From positions 1-35,385 of the forward strand of contig JAICQO010000071.1 in the NCBI GenBank assembly GCA_025937835.1: a stretch of DNA of 35,385 nt. Direction: 5' to 3'. Positions 8,629-16,963 of the stretch are shown here, one piece after another; within the stretch, counting starts at the first letter, position 1, and each line of letters starts with the position of its first letter. The notes under the pieces are model-generated. The model did no database searches, had not been told where the DNA came from, and saw only the letters and a list, made by a program, of their open reading frames with translations. This DNA comes from Polyangiaceae bacterium. GTDB taxonomy: Bacteria > Myxococcota_A > Polyangia > Polyangiales > Polyangiaceae. Made by a program: the position numbers and the translations under genes.

Positions 8629-10622
8629 GCTTCCTGGTCGCGCTCGCGCTCGGCATCGCTGGGCTCGCGGTCGCGCCGCTGATCGCGCACCTGTTCCGGC
8701 GCGGGCGCGTCAAGGAGCAGCCGTTTCCGCCGGCCGCGCTCGTGCCCAAGGCGCGCTCGGCGGCGCGCGAGAGCCGGCGCCTCCAGGATTGGCTGCTGTT
8801 CCTGGTACGCGCGGCGCTGATCCTGTCGCTCGCCCTGCTCGGGGCGACGCCGCTCGTGCAGTGCTCGCGCCTGCAGCTGTCGCGCTCGGGCGGCGCTTCG
8901 GTCGCGCTTTCGCTGGTCGTGGACGACTCGCTCAGCATGCGCGCGCGGCTCGGCTCGGGGACGACGCGCTTCGAGCGGGCACGCGCCGGCGCGCTCGAGC
9001 TCGTGAAGTCCGCGCGGCGCGGCGACGCGCTGGGCGTGATCCTCGCAGGGCGTCCGGCGCGCGTGCTGATCCCACCCACGACCGATCTGGATCGCGTGCG
9101 CCAGGCGCTGTCGGAGATAAAGCCGACCGATCGCTCGACGGACCTCGCGGGCGCCGTGCAGCTCGCGCGCTCGCTGCTCGCCGAGCTCCCGCAGCGCGAC
9201 AAGCAGCTGGCGGTGCTCAGCGATTTTGCCGCAGATCCGCCGGCGGACGGCCGCCCCGGAGTCTGGGCACCGCTCACGGATCTCGGAGAGCCGGTGCTCG
9301 ACTGCGCGGTGATCTCGGCGCAGCGCCAGTCGGCGCACGTCGAGGCCACGGTGGCCTGCAATACGTCCAAGGCGGCCGAGGGCCGCAAGCTCGAGCTCTT
9401 GCCGGGCGATCCGCTGGTCGACGACGCGCCGGTCGGAGCTCCCGTGGGGAGCGCGGAGCTCGCGGCGCGCGGCGGCGTCCAGACCATCAGCATTGCTCTG
9501 CCGAAGAGCGGCGACGCGCTCGGCGTGCGGATCACGGGCAAGGACGCCATCGAGCGCGACGACGCCGGCTCGGTGAGCCGGGAGAGCGTGGGCTTCGTGG
9601 TCGGCGTGGTCTCCGATCCGGCGCGGTCGAGCCCGAGCACGGGCGGGCGCACGCTGCTCGAACAAGCGCTGACCGCCCTGGGCGAGGACATCTCGCTGCG
9701 CCCGCTCTCGGTCGTGCCCGAAGATCCGGCAGAGTTGTCGCGGCTCTCGGCGCTGATCCTGGATGATCCGCCCGGGCTCGGCCCGGAAGTGCGCGAGGCG
9801 CTCACGGCTTGGATCGCGCGCGGCAAGGTCGCCGTGGCCTTCCTCGGGCGCCGGGTCGAGAACGTGCAGCTCGGGTCCACGCTCGAGCCGTTCGCACACG
9901 GCGCGGTGCGCTGGCAGCCGTCGGCCGCGCAGGGATTGAATCCGAGCTCCCTGTCCTGGCTCGGTCCAGAAGCAGCCGCGCTGAACGTGCTCGCGCCCAA
10001 AGGCCGCCCGCTGCTCGAGGGCGCGGATCTGCCAGGCACGCGCGTGCTCGGGCGCTGGCAGGACGGCGCGCCATTCCTGTTCGAGCGCGATCTGGAGCGC
10101 GGCCTCGTGCTCACGTTCGGTCTGTCCGCATCGGCTGACGACAGCGATCTGCCGCTGCGGCCCGCGTTCCTCGCGCTCCTGGATCATGTGCTCGAGCTCG
10201 CGCGGGAACGCTCCGGACCCGCTCGCAGCGCTCCGGGCACGTCGTGGAGATTTTCAGCCTCGCAGCAGCCGCAGATCCGCGGCCCGGGCGGCGTGCTGCC
10301 CGCGGTCGAGACCGCGCAAAACGCCGCCGAGCGCGTGTTCGTCCCAGAGCTCGCAGGCCGCTACTCGATCAAGACCGTGGACGGCAGCCAGGAGCGGGCC
10401 GTCACGCTCGATCCACAAGAGATCAGCGCCGAGCCCAAGCAAAACCCGGCGCAAGCCGCGCTCCCCGGCGGGCAAAAGCCCAACTCCGGCGTCGATATCT
10501 CGGCGGAGGTCGTGTGGCTCGCGCTCGGTCTGCTCGCGCTCGAGCTCGGCCTGCGCGGCGCGCGCCTGGCGAGCGCTCTGCGCCGCCGCCGTGACGAGCG
10601 CGTCGCCGCTGCCGCCGAGTGA
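8625..10622 (+). CDS. BatA-like membrane protein with VWA domain
   Basis: 665 aa from TTG 8625, overlapping the DUF58 stop (TTGA). The N-terminus matches the aerotolerance/BatA type: one membrane helix (residues 1-22), a basic PHLF-like turn (HLFRRGRVKEQPFP), then a second helix (56-78). A VWA domain follows (about 92-250) with a complete DxSxS at D100-S102-S104 (VVDDSLSM). A middle region near 350-420 (SALILDDPPGL, AWIARGKVAVAFLG) looks like the glutamine-amidotransferase-like part found in related proteins. A final helix lies at about 625-648, ending in a basic tail. It probably works with the DUF58 protein at the inner membrane. The role is inferred from family and context. Confidence 0.85.
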   Translation: MSFLVALALGIAGLAVAPLIAHLFRRGRVKEQPFPPAALVPKARSAARESRRLQDWLLFLVRAALILSLALLGATPLVQCSRLQLSRSGGASVALSLVVDDSLSMRARLGSGTTRFERARAGALELVKSARRGDALGVILAGRPARVLIPPTTDLDRVRQALSEIKPTDRSTDLAGAVQLARSLLAELPQRDKQLAVLSDFAADPPADGRPGVWAPLTDLGEPVLDCAVISAQRQSAHVEATVACNTSKAAEGRKLELLPGDPLVDDAPVGAPVGSAELAARGGVQTISIALPKSGDALGVRITGKDAIERDDAGSVSRESVGFVVGVVSDPARSSPSTGGRTLLEQALTALGEDISLRPLSVVPEDPAELSRLSALILDDPPGLGPEVREALTAWIARGKVAVAFLGRRVENVQLGSTLEPFAHGAVRWQPSAAQGLNPSSLSWLGPEAAALNVLAPKGRPLLEGADLPGTRVLGRWQDGAPFLFERDLERGLVLTFGLSASADDSDLPLRPAFLALLDHVLELARERSGPARSAPGTSWRFSASQQPQIRGPGGVLPAVETAQNAAERVFVPELAGRYSIKTVDGSQERAVTLDPQEISAEPKQNPAQAALPGGQKPNSGVDISAEVVWLALGLLALELGLRGARLASALRRRRDERVAAAAE

Positions 10623-10663
10623 GCTGTTCCAAGGTCCGGAGCCTCGCGGTAGTATCCGCGCCG

Positions 10664-11209
10664 ATGTCGTTCCCGCTCCGCACCGCGCTCGTGTCGCTTT
10701 CGCTCGCCCTGTTCGCCTGCTCTTCCGCCGGGCAATACGGCTACAGCCGCACCTACTCGCCGCTCGACGAAGAAGAGGATTTTCTCGACGGCACGCGCGA
10801 GCTCGACCCCGTAATGGTGGAGCGCGCGCCCCAGACCTGGAGCAAGTCGCGGATCAGCGTGTTCGGCGTGGTCAAGGAGCGCAAACAGGCTCCGGGCGGC
10901 GCCACGGACCTCACGCTCAGCATGCGCGCGCTCGAGCCGCGCAACCTGTGCGACAGCATGGACGAGGAGACTTGCCGCGTGACGATCAGCGAGCGCGAGC
11001 ACGCGATCGTTCACGCGATCGTCGCCCTGAAGGGCGGGGACGATCTGGGCAAGCACGCTGTTGCACCGGGCTCGCTGGTGCGCGTGATCGGCAAGCTCTC
11101 GCAAGGCGTCGACGAGGACGGCTCGTACGTCCTCCAGACCGAATACCTGCGCCACTGGCCGCGCGACTACTACGTCACGACGGCCGAGCGCGACAGCATG
11201 CGCCAGTAG
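10664..11209 (+). CDS. Small lipoprotein of unknown function, possibly OB-fold
   Basis: 181 aa from ATG 10664. An in-frame upstream start at 10619 would precede the signal peptide by 15 residues and overlap the BatA-like gene. The leader SFPLRTALVSLSLALFAC ends in LFAC, an acceptable lipobox. The mature part has an acidic stretch (DEEEDF) and then a strand-rich region (SRISVFGVVKERK, LTLSMRALEPRNLCD, SLVRVIGKLSQ) that resembles an OB-fold, and ends HWPRDYYVT. Two cysteines (NLCDS, ETCRV) could pair. It is last in the LysM-DUF58-BatA run. No family was recognised. The stop TAG is followed directly by the convergent gene's stop. Confidence 0.7.
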   Translation: MSFPLRTALVSLSLALFACSSAGQYGYSRTYSPLDEEEDFLDGTRELDPVMVERAPQTWSKSRISVFGVVKERKQAPGGATDLTLSMRALEPRNLCDSMDEETCRVTISEREHAIVHAIVALKGGDDLGKHAVAPGSLVRVIGKLSQGVDEDGSYVLQTEYLRHWPRDYYVTTAERDSMRQ

Positions 11210-12229
11210 TCAGGGCTGCGGCGCAGGAGCGGCTGCCGGCGCAGGCGGCTGGGCCTGATACGCGGGCGGCGGCAGCGCACCGCCGTGGACCGGCGCCCAA
11301 CCGGGGTTCGTCGGCGGCGGGGGCTTCGGCTGCTGGGGCTTCGGATGATTGAAGCCGAAGCCGAGCTCGAAGCGCAGCGCGAAGGCGCGCGCGGCCTCGC
11401 GATCGCTCGTGATTTCGTCCCCGGCTTCGCAGCTCGGCGGATAGCTGCAGCGCTGCCGGCTGGTACCGCCGAAGCTGCGTCCGAACCCGACCTCGAGCCC
11501 GAAGCGGAGGCCTCGATTCGTCGTCCAGTCGAACGGAATCGATACGCCCAGCATGTTTCCGTACTCGGACACGTCGCTTCGCAGAAACATCACTCCCGGC
11601 GCGAACACCAGCGATTGCGAGTGCGCGGCGATGATGCCCAGGCTCCCGCCGTAGATCAGCGTCGGGGGATCCTGCTCGACGCTCGTGTAGCCGGAGTACG
11701 TCGGGTCGTAGTAATTACCGGTGTCGTCGGTCGACGGCATCTCGATCCGCGCGACCAGCCGCACCGCGCGCGCGATGTAGCCGCCGAGCGAGATCCCGAG
11801 CACGAACGGATCGGTGAACCGGTCTTCGAGCGATATCAGAGACACCGTCGCGCCGAGGAACGGCGAGCTCCGCACGGCGGAGTCTTCTGGATAGACGGGG
11901 CGCTGCGGCTCGGGGAATGCGAATTGCGGAGCGAAGTAATTCGGCCCGGGATAGGCAGGCGAGGCTGCGACCGGAGCAGGCTGAACCGGTGCGGGCGCCG
12001 GAGCCGATGCCGGAGCGGCTGGCGCAGGAGCCGGGGGCGCGACGGGTGCAGGAGCCGCAGCGGGCGGCGGGGTCGCGGCGGGCGGCGGACTCACTGCGGG
12101 TGGAGCCGCTGCCGACGGCTCCGGAGCGGGAGCCGGGGGATAGGCGCCGGGCGGCGATTGGGCCGCCGCGCCGGACGCGACCAGGGCGCACACACCGAAC
12201 CAAACACTTCCGACCGTGGCTCTCCCCAT
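11210..12229 (-). CDS. Outer-membrane beta-barrel-like protein with Pro/Ala-rich segment
   Basis: 339 aa from ATG 12229. A TTG at 12265 is in frame but would put 12 residues in front of the signal peptide (GRATVGSVWFGVCALVASGAAA). After cleavage comes a Pro/Ala-rich, probably disordered stretch (about 25-115). Then alternating aromatic/glycine strands follow (PFLGATVSLISLEDRF, VLGISLGGYIARAVRLVARIEMP, LRFGLEVGFGRSFGG, FALRFELGFGFNH) as in small outer-membrane barrels. A Pro-rich tail closes it. Two cysteines (RCSYPPSC) lie in a predicted loop. The Pro-rich arm may cross the periplasm or touch peptidoglycan (inference). It is divergent from the surA-like gene with 107 bp between the starts. 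No named family recognised. Confidence 0.7.
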   Translation of the reverse strand: MGRATVGSVWFGVCALVASGAAAQSPPGAYPPAPAPEPSAAAPPAVSPPPAATPPPAAAPAPVAPPAPAPAAPASAPAPAPVQPAPVAASPAYPGPNYFAPQFAFPEPQRPVYPEDSAVRSSPFLGATVSLISLEDRFTDPFVLGISLGGYIARAVRLVARIEMPSTDDTGNYYDPTYSGYTSVEQDPPTLIYGGSLGIIAAHSQSLVFAPGVMFLRSDVSEYGNMLGVSIPFDWTTNRGLRFGLEVGFGRSFGGTSRQRCSYPPSCEAGDEITSDREAARAFALRFELGFGFNHPKPQQPKPPPPTNPGWAPVHGGALPPPAYQAQPPAPAAAPAPQP

Positions 12230-12336
12230 CCCGGCATGCTCGCCGCCCGGCGCTCGGGTCGTCAAGCCGCTTTACCGGACCCCAGCCGCGAAGGGTGGGC
12301 GCAGGCCCGAGACCTTGCTACACCCCGAGCCTGCCC

Positions 12337-13335
12337 ATGCGCCCTGCAGCCAGCCGACGCCGCCGTCCGTTCCGGACCCGCCTCGCGGGGACCGTGGCGC
12401 TCGCCGCCGCGCTCTTTTCGTTGCAACCGGCCGAGGCCGCCCTGATCGAGCGCATCGTCGCGGTGATCGGCGACAAGGCGATCCTGCTGAGTGACCTGCG
12501 CGAGCGCGCCCAGCCGGGCCTCTACCAGATCTACCGCAGCGTGCCCCCGGGCGCGCAGCGCAACGCCGCCATCTCCCAGCTCTACCGCGCCCTGCTCGAC
12601 CGCCTGGTAGACGAAGAGCTCGAGCTCCGCGCGGCGCAGCAGTCCAAGATCACGGTGTCTGCCAAGGAGATCGACGAGGCGCTGGAGCGCGTCGCCACCC
12701 AGAACAAGCTCACCGTGCCCGCGTTGATCGCCGAAGCGCAGAAGGGCGGCCTCGACGAGCGCTCGTACCGCGACGAGCTGCGCCGCCAGCTGCTCGAGGC
12801 AAAGCTCATCAACGTGCGCCTGCAAGGCCGGATCCGCGTCACCGACGAGGACCTGCGCCTCTCGTACCGCAAGCTCGTGCTCGAAGAGCGGCAGCGGCTG
12901 CGCTTCACGCCCGCGTGGATTGTGCTCTCGGCCGGCACCACGGCGCAACAACAGCGCGCGCGCCGCAAGCTCGCCGAATCGATCACTGCCCAGGCCCAGC
13001 GCGGCGATTTCGCAGCCCTCGCGCAGCAGCACTCCGAGGAGCCGACCTCGCGCGCCGCGGGCGGCAGAGTCCGCCCGATGCTCGCCAACGAGCTGCACCC
13101 CACGCTCGCTCGCGTCGCGCTCGGCCTCGAGCCCGGCGAGGTGTCGCCCCCCGTGCTGGTCGGTGAAAACCTGGTCGTGCTGAAGCTCCTGTCGCGGGAC
13201 GAATCCCAGCTGCCGCCGTTCGAGGAAGCGGAGCGCGAGCTCGGTGAGCGCGTCTACCTCGAGAAGATGGCGCAAGCGAAGAAGACGTGGCTCGACGGCC
13301 TGCGCCGCCAGCACCACGTCGAAGTGCGCCTCTAG
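12337..13335 (+). CDS. SurA/PpiC-type periplasmic peptidyl-prolyl isomerase or chaperone
   Basis: 332 aa from ATG 12337. The signal peptide (RRRRPFRTRLAGTVALAAALFSL, cleavage near AEA) follows it; the open frame continues far upstream, but that part is antisense to the neighbouring gene. The SurA-type N-terminal helical chaperone part opens with IERIVAVIGDKAILLSDLR and carries VDEELELRAAQQ. A parvulin domain follows at about 185-295: SAGTTAQQQRARRKLAE, DFAALAQQHSEEP, AAGGRVRPM, HPTLARVALGLEPGEVSPP. The family helps outer-membrane proteins fold in the periplasm. Having one parvulin domain rather than two is common. It is flanked by envelope genes, including a barrel protein whose folding it could assist. 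Confidence 0.88.
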   Translation: MRPAASRRRRPFRTRLAGTVALAAALFSLQPAEAALIERIVAVIGDKAILLSDLRERAQPGLYQIYRSVPPGAQRNAAISQLYRALLDRLVDEELELRAAQQSKITVSAKEIDEALERVATQNKLTVPALIAEAQKGGLDERSYRDELRRQLLEAKLINVRLQGRIRVTDEDLRLSYRKLVLEERQRLRFTPAWIVLSAGTTAQQQRARRKLAESITAQAQRGDFAALAQQHSEEPTSRAAGGRVRPMLANELHPTLARVALGLEPGEVSPPVLVGENLVVLKLLSRDESQLPPFEEAERELGERVYLEKMAQAKKTWLDGLRRQHHVEVRL

Positions 13336-13339
13336 TCTC

Positions 13340-13381
13340 AGGGGCGGCACGCGCCGCCTCTCCCCACGCGCTCACTTTTTT
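13340..13381 (+). terminator. Possible terminator after the surA-like gene
   Basis: A stem GGCGGC-ACGC-GCCGCC (13343-13358), extendable by three pairs including one wobble, starts 5 nt after the TAG stop. A T6 run lies at 13376-13381, about 15 nt beyond the stem. That is farther than in a classical intrinsic terminator, so the call is tentative. Confidence 0.4.
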
Positions 13382-13431
13382 CGTCCGAGTTTTCCGCCAA
13401 TCCCGGCAGGCTCCTAACCGCGCATATCGCT

Positions 13432-14979
13432 CTAGTTCTGGCGCGGCTCGCCGCCGGGCGCGTCGCACAACAGCGCTTCGAACCTGGAGGGCGGCGTGCC
13501 GCGGCGCTGGATGCGCTTGGCTGCGGCGAGCTCCTCGGCCACGACGGCCTTCAGCACGTCCGGGCTCGTGGCCCTCGGCAGCTTGCGGCCATTGACGAAG
13601 AACGTCGGCGCCGTCTGCACGTCCAGGGCGCGCGCGAGCTCGAGCTCGCGGTTCAATCGCCGGTCGAGCTTTTCGTCGTCGGCTGCCGAGAACAGGCGCT
13701 CGGCGTCGAGCCCGGCTTGCTTCGCGGCCGTCGCCAACGCGGCCTCGTCGAGGCGCAGCGCCGACGCGCGCAGCACGCGCAAGAGCGACCAGAAGGCTGC
13801 GTCTCCGAGCTCGGTCTTCGCGGCCAGCGCGAAACCGAGCGCGCGCCGCGCAGAGCGCATGTCGCGCGGAGCAATGCCGTGGAACACGCGCCGGAGCGCG
13901 GTCGGGTACTTCTTCGAGAGCTCGCCGAGGACCGGCTCGAAGTCGCGGCAACCCCGGCATTCGAAGCCGGAAAATTCGACGAGCGTCACCAGCGCGTCGC
14001 GCGGTCCCTCTTCGGGCGCGTCGCCGCGCGGCAGACACCAGCGATCGGCGGCGCCCGCATCGACGGCGATCAGGTTACGCCGCAGCCGCAGCGCGTACGC
14101 GCGCTCGGCCGCCACGCCCTGCGCGCGCAGCCAGCGCACCGCTCGCTCTTCGCGCTGGATCGCGCTCTCGAGCAGATCCGGATCCGGCTCGCCCACGAGC
14201 CGCAGTCCGTTCACGAACAGCGTCGGGGTCGCGCGCACGTGGAGCACGCTGCCGAGCTCCGCGTCCTCTGCCAAGAGCTCGGTCAGAGCGCGGGCCTCGG
14301 AGGCGTCGGGCTCGCGCTGCGCGCCGGCGGCGCCCCCATTCCGCGCGCTCTGTTCGAGCTCTTGCCAACCGAGCTCGGGGCCACCGCGCAAAGCCGCGAG
14401 CGCCACTCGCCGCGAGAGCTCCACGGAGGCGGCGTCGGCGTCGATCGGACGGTGATAGAAGACGAAGCGCACCGAATCGGGGTGGCGCGCGACGATCTTC
14501 GTCGCCGCGTTCAGCGTCCGAAGCGTGAACGGGCACTTCAGATCCCCGAACAGCGACAGCGTGACGCCGGCCTGCTTCGCACCGAGCGCTGGCCGGCCCG
14601 CCGAGACCGGAATCGCGGCGGACGGGTCCGAGCCCTTGGTTCGGGGCCGTGCCTCGAGCGGCACCGGCTCGGGCGCATTCAAAGCCTGCGGCCCGGCCTG
14701 CCCGCGCCCTGCTTGCCCGGGCTCGGGTTCGGGTTCGCTCGGCTCCGCGGGCGCCGGCGCGAGCTGCTCGGGCGGCTTCGAGCTCGGAGCGGGCAATGCT
14801 CGAGCCGCGCTCGGAGCCGCGGACGCGAGCCCTGCCGAAGGACCGGCTTCTGGCATCCGCAGCGCGCGCCACGCCACGAATCCGACGCCACCCACCAGCA
14901 GGAAACAGCCGAGCAGCATGATGCCCACGGCGATCCGGGCAGAGGTCCCCGTAGGCTCCGGCGGGGACGAACCGATCAT
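13432..14979 (-). CDS. Membrane-anchored protein with two DsbA-like thioredoxin domains
   Basis: 515 aa from ATG 14979. One membrane helix (residues 15-38) is followed by an Ala/Pro/Glu-rich linker to about 115. Domain 1 (about 138-285) has DLKCPFTLRTL: the active site is C149-P-F-T, so the second cysteine is missing, but the cis-proline (ATPTLFVNG, P252) is kept. Domain 2 (about 328-495) has GFECRGCRDF with an intact CxxC (341-344) and its own cis-proline (TAPTFFVNG, P458). The family forms, shuffles or reduces disulfides in the periplasm. Domain 1 may bind substrate or hold a mixed disulfide while domain 2 does the redox work (inference). It is convergent with the surA-like gene and has no DsbB partner nearby. 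Confidence 0.85.
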   Translation of the reverse strand: MIGSSPPEPTGTSARIAVGIMLLGCFLLVGGVGFVAWRALRMPEAGPSAGLASAAPSAARALPAPSSKPPEQLAPAPAEPSEPEPEPGQAGRGQAGPQALNAPEPVPLEARPRTKGSDPSAAIPVSAGRPALGAKQAGVTLSLFGDLKCPFTLRTLNAATKIVARHPDSVRFVFYHRPIDADAASVELSRRVALAALRGGPELGWQELEQSARNGGAAGAQREPDASEARALTELLAEDAELGSVLHVRATPTLFVNGLRLVGEPDPDLLESAIQREERAVRWLRAQGVAAERAYALRLRRNLIAVDAGAADRWCLPRGDAPEEGPRDALVTLVEFSGFECRGCRDFEPVLGELSKKYPTALRRVFHGIAPRDMRSARRALGFALAAKTELGDAAFWSLLRVLRASALRLDEAALATAAKQAGLDAERLFSAADDEKLDRRLNRELELARALDVQTAPTFFVNGRKLPRATSPDVLKAVVAEELAAAKRIQRRGTPPSRFEALLCDAPGGEPRQN

Positions 14980-15132
14980 TCCGGAACCCTACCACCCGCT
15001 GACAGATTGGCAGCTCGAGGACGCGGGATGGACAAGCTGGCGGGCGCCCGGCGTTCTGCGCCGACAGGCTCCCCGAAAAAGCAGATTTGCGCCGTGGCAC
15101 ACCCTGTGCTCTTTAGGGGTCCGAGCTCAGCC

Positions 15133-16167
15133 GTGCGCCTCCTTGCTTTCCTGACGTTTCTCTTCGTCGCGCTGCTCCCCGCGCTCGCGTTTGGCCAATC
15201 GATCACGATCGGCCCCGTGGAGCAGTTCACCCACTCCGTGGACACGGACTCCACGACGCTGAGTGAGATCTGGTTCGAGGAGTGCGAAACCCCGGGCGCC
15301 ACCATCGAGATCCCGATCACGCTGACGGCGATCAGCGACGACAATATCCACGTCTTCGTGAGCAAGACGGTCGACTGCTCGAACGACAATGAGCGCGACG
15401 AGGCCATCAACAACGGAACCTGCATCGATCTCGGGACCATCGAAGACGAGAACACGATCAGGCTCGAGGTCCGCGACATCCTGCGCCCGCTGGCGCCCGG
15501 GGATGTAGGCGTCGATTCACCCGAGTTCTGCACCAGTATCGGAGAGGGCGGCAGGATCAGCTCGACGGTGTACCTGCTGGACCTGGACGGCGGGACTGCC
15601 GACACCAAAGCCAGCACGACCTTCTCCGTGGATTTCACGGGTCCGGACCCGCCCGACCTCGATCGCGTCGGCATCGGCGAAAGTCAGCTGATTGTGTACT
15701 GGGGCGCGTCCGACTCGGACGACATCGACGGCTACACCGTGTTCTGCGAGCCGTTGAGCGAAGGTGGCCTCATCGGCGAGGGCGGAGCCAACGGCAGCGG
15801 CACCCCCGACTGCGTCGGCACCCAGCTCAAAGAAGGCGAACGGCCGCCGGGGAGCGTGCGGGGCTCGCAGCAGTACGGGGTCACCAAGGACTCCGGCGCG
15901 TACGGCGGTCTCCAGAACGGCGTCTGGTACGCCTGCGGCGTCGCGGGGGTCGATCGCCAGGGCAACACCGGTAATCTCTCGGCGCTGGCCTGCGCTCGGC
16001 CCGAACCCGTCACGGACTTCTACGAGGCCTACGTCGATGCCGGGGGCCAGGGCGGCGGCGGCTTCTGCGCGTTCTCGCGCAGCCCGCAGCGCTCGGCGCT
16101 GGTGGCTCTCGGCGCCGCCGCGCTCGTCTTCGCGGCGCGACGTCGCAAGGGTGCGGCACGGTCATGA
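15133..16167 (+). CDS. Exported protein with fibronectin-like domain and MYXO-CTERM-like tail
   Basis: 344 aa from GTG 15133, which opens directly with a signal peptide (RLLAFLTFLFVALLPALAFG). ATG 15028 is in frame and would add 35 non-hydrophobic residues. The mature part is strand-rich with paired cysteines (EECETPG, TVDCSNDN, GTCIDLG, PEFCTS). At about 175-295 a fibronectin-III-like domain runs from PPDLDRVGIGESQLIVYW to VDRQGNTGNLSAL. The end has the MYXO-CTERM pattern: GGGGFC, a short hydrophobic stretch (ALVALGAAALVFAA) and RRRK, which in myxobacteria marks proteins for cell-surface sorting. Its stop overlaps the next ATG (ATGA, 16164). From memory, it resembles the myxobacterial MXAN_2561-type anchored proteins encoded next to MXAN_2562-type barrels; that match is not checked. 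Confidence 0.75.
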   Translation: MRLLAFLTFLFVALLPALAFGQSITIGPVEQFTHSVDTDSTTLSEIWFEECETPGATIEIPITLTAISDDNIHVFVSKTVDCSNDNERDEAINNGTCIDLGTIEDENTIRLEVRDILRPLAPGDVGVDSPEFCTSIGEGGRISSTVYLLDLDGGTADTKASTTFSVDFTGPDPPDLDRVGIGESQLIVYWGASDSDDIDGYTVFCEPLSEGGLIGEGGANGSGTPDCVGTQLKEGERPPGSVRGSQQYGVTKDSGAYGGLQNGVWYACGVAGVDRQGNTGNLSALACARPEPVTDFYEAYVDAGGQGGGGFCAFSRSPQRSALVALGAAALVFAARRRKGAARS

Positions 16168-16916
16168 AACACAGTCTGGTACTCGCCGGCGCGCTCGCGA
16201 TCACGGCCTTCGGCGCGCGAGCGGGAGCCGAAGTCGACGACCTCGGCATTTACCGCCGCGAGGCGCATCACTACCACTCACCGCAAGACATGGCGGTCGA
16301 GCTCCGCTTCGGCCCCTACACGCCGAACGTCGACGACGACCTCGCTGCGCGCCCGTACGAGACCGTCTTTGGGGACTCGACCCGCTACTACGGCGGCGTC
16401 GAGTTCGACTGGCAGGTTCTGCGCATCCCGTACCTCGGCACGCTGGGCCCCGGCTTCGGCATCGGCTACACGCGCGCCAAGGCGGACGCGCTGATCGACA
16501 GCGACGGCTCGCGCTCCGATCAAGAGACGACGCTCTCGATCGTGCCGATGTACGCCGTCGCCGTGCTGCGCGCAGACGTGCTCGCCGAGGAGTTCCAGGT
16601 GCCGCTCGTCCCCTACGCGAAGCTCGGGATCGGCCACGCCTACTGGTGGTCCCAGAGCGGCGGCGAAACGGCGAGAGGCCCGAACGGCGAAGAAGGCCGC
16701 GGGCGCTCGTGGGGCACGCATGCGGCGCTGGGCCTGATGCTCCAGCTCGACTGGATCGACATCGAGGACTCCAAGGAAGCAGACCAGACGGTCGGCATGA
16801 ACCACAGCTACATCTTCGGCGAGCTCTACCAGAGCGTCCTGGATGGCTTCGGCTCCGAGAATCAGCTGGATGCCGGGACGGAGTCCTGGGTGCTGGGGAT
16901 TGCCGCGGAGTTCTGA
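16164..16916 (+). CDS. Outer-membrane beta-barrel protein (MXAN_2562-like)
   Basis: 250 aa, start fixed by the ATGA overlap with the upstream stop. A signal peptide (KHSLVLAGALAITAFGARAGA) leads into alternating strands: MAVELRFGPYTPNVD, YYGGVEFDWQVL, GPGFGIGYTRAKAD, VPLVPYAKLGIGHAYWW, GLMLQLDWIDIED, and a C-terminus ending in F (VLGIAAEF), as barrels often do for BAM recognition. The mix resembles the myxobacterial MXAN_2562 family of outer-membrane barrels (recollection). Translational coupling to the anchored protein suggests that both act as one surface complex. Confidence 0.8.
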   Translation: MKHSLVLAGALAITAFGARAGAEVDDLGIYRREAHHYHSPQDMAVELRFGPYTPNVDDDLAARPYETVFGDSTRYYGGVEFDWQVLRIPYLGTLGPGFGIGYTRAKADALIDSDGSRSDQETTLSIVPMYAVAVLRADVLAEEFQVPLVPYAKLGIGHAYWWSQSGGETARGPNGEEGRGRSWGTHAALGLMLQLDWIDIEDSKEADQTVGMNHSYIFGELYQSVLDGFGSENQLDAGTESWVLGIAAEF

Positions 16917-16963
16917 GGTACCTCGGAACCTGAGCGGTCCCTCTCACCAGCCCGCTTCGGCAC

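Noticed and set aside
8526..10187. 553-codon minus-strand frame
   Set aside because: Antisense to the BatA-like gene, Arg/Glu-rich, no domain; the plus frame has VWA and membrane features.
12262..13350. 362-codon minus-strand frame
   Set aside because: Antisense to the SurA-like gene with its parvulin motifs.
13717..15027. Upstream part of a long plus-strand frame leading into the MYXO-CTERM-like gene
   Set aside because: It is antisense to the double DsbA-like gene; the real protein begins at the signal peptide at 15133.
16915..16924. Palindrome GAGGTACCTC at the end of the barrel gene
   Set aside because: Ten bases with no loop cannot form a stable hairpin, and it is short enough to be chance.
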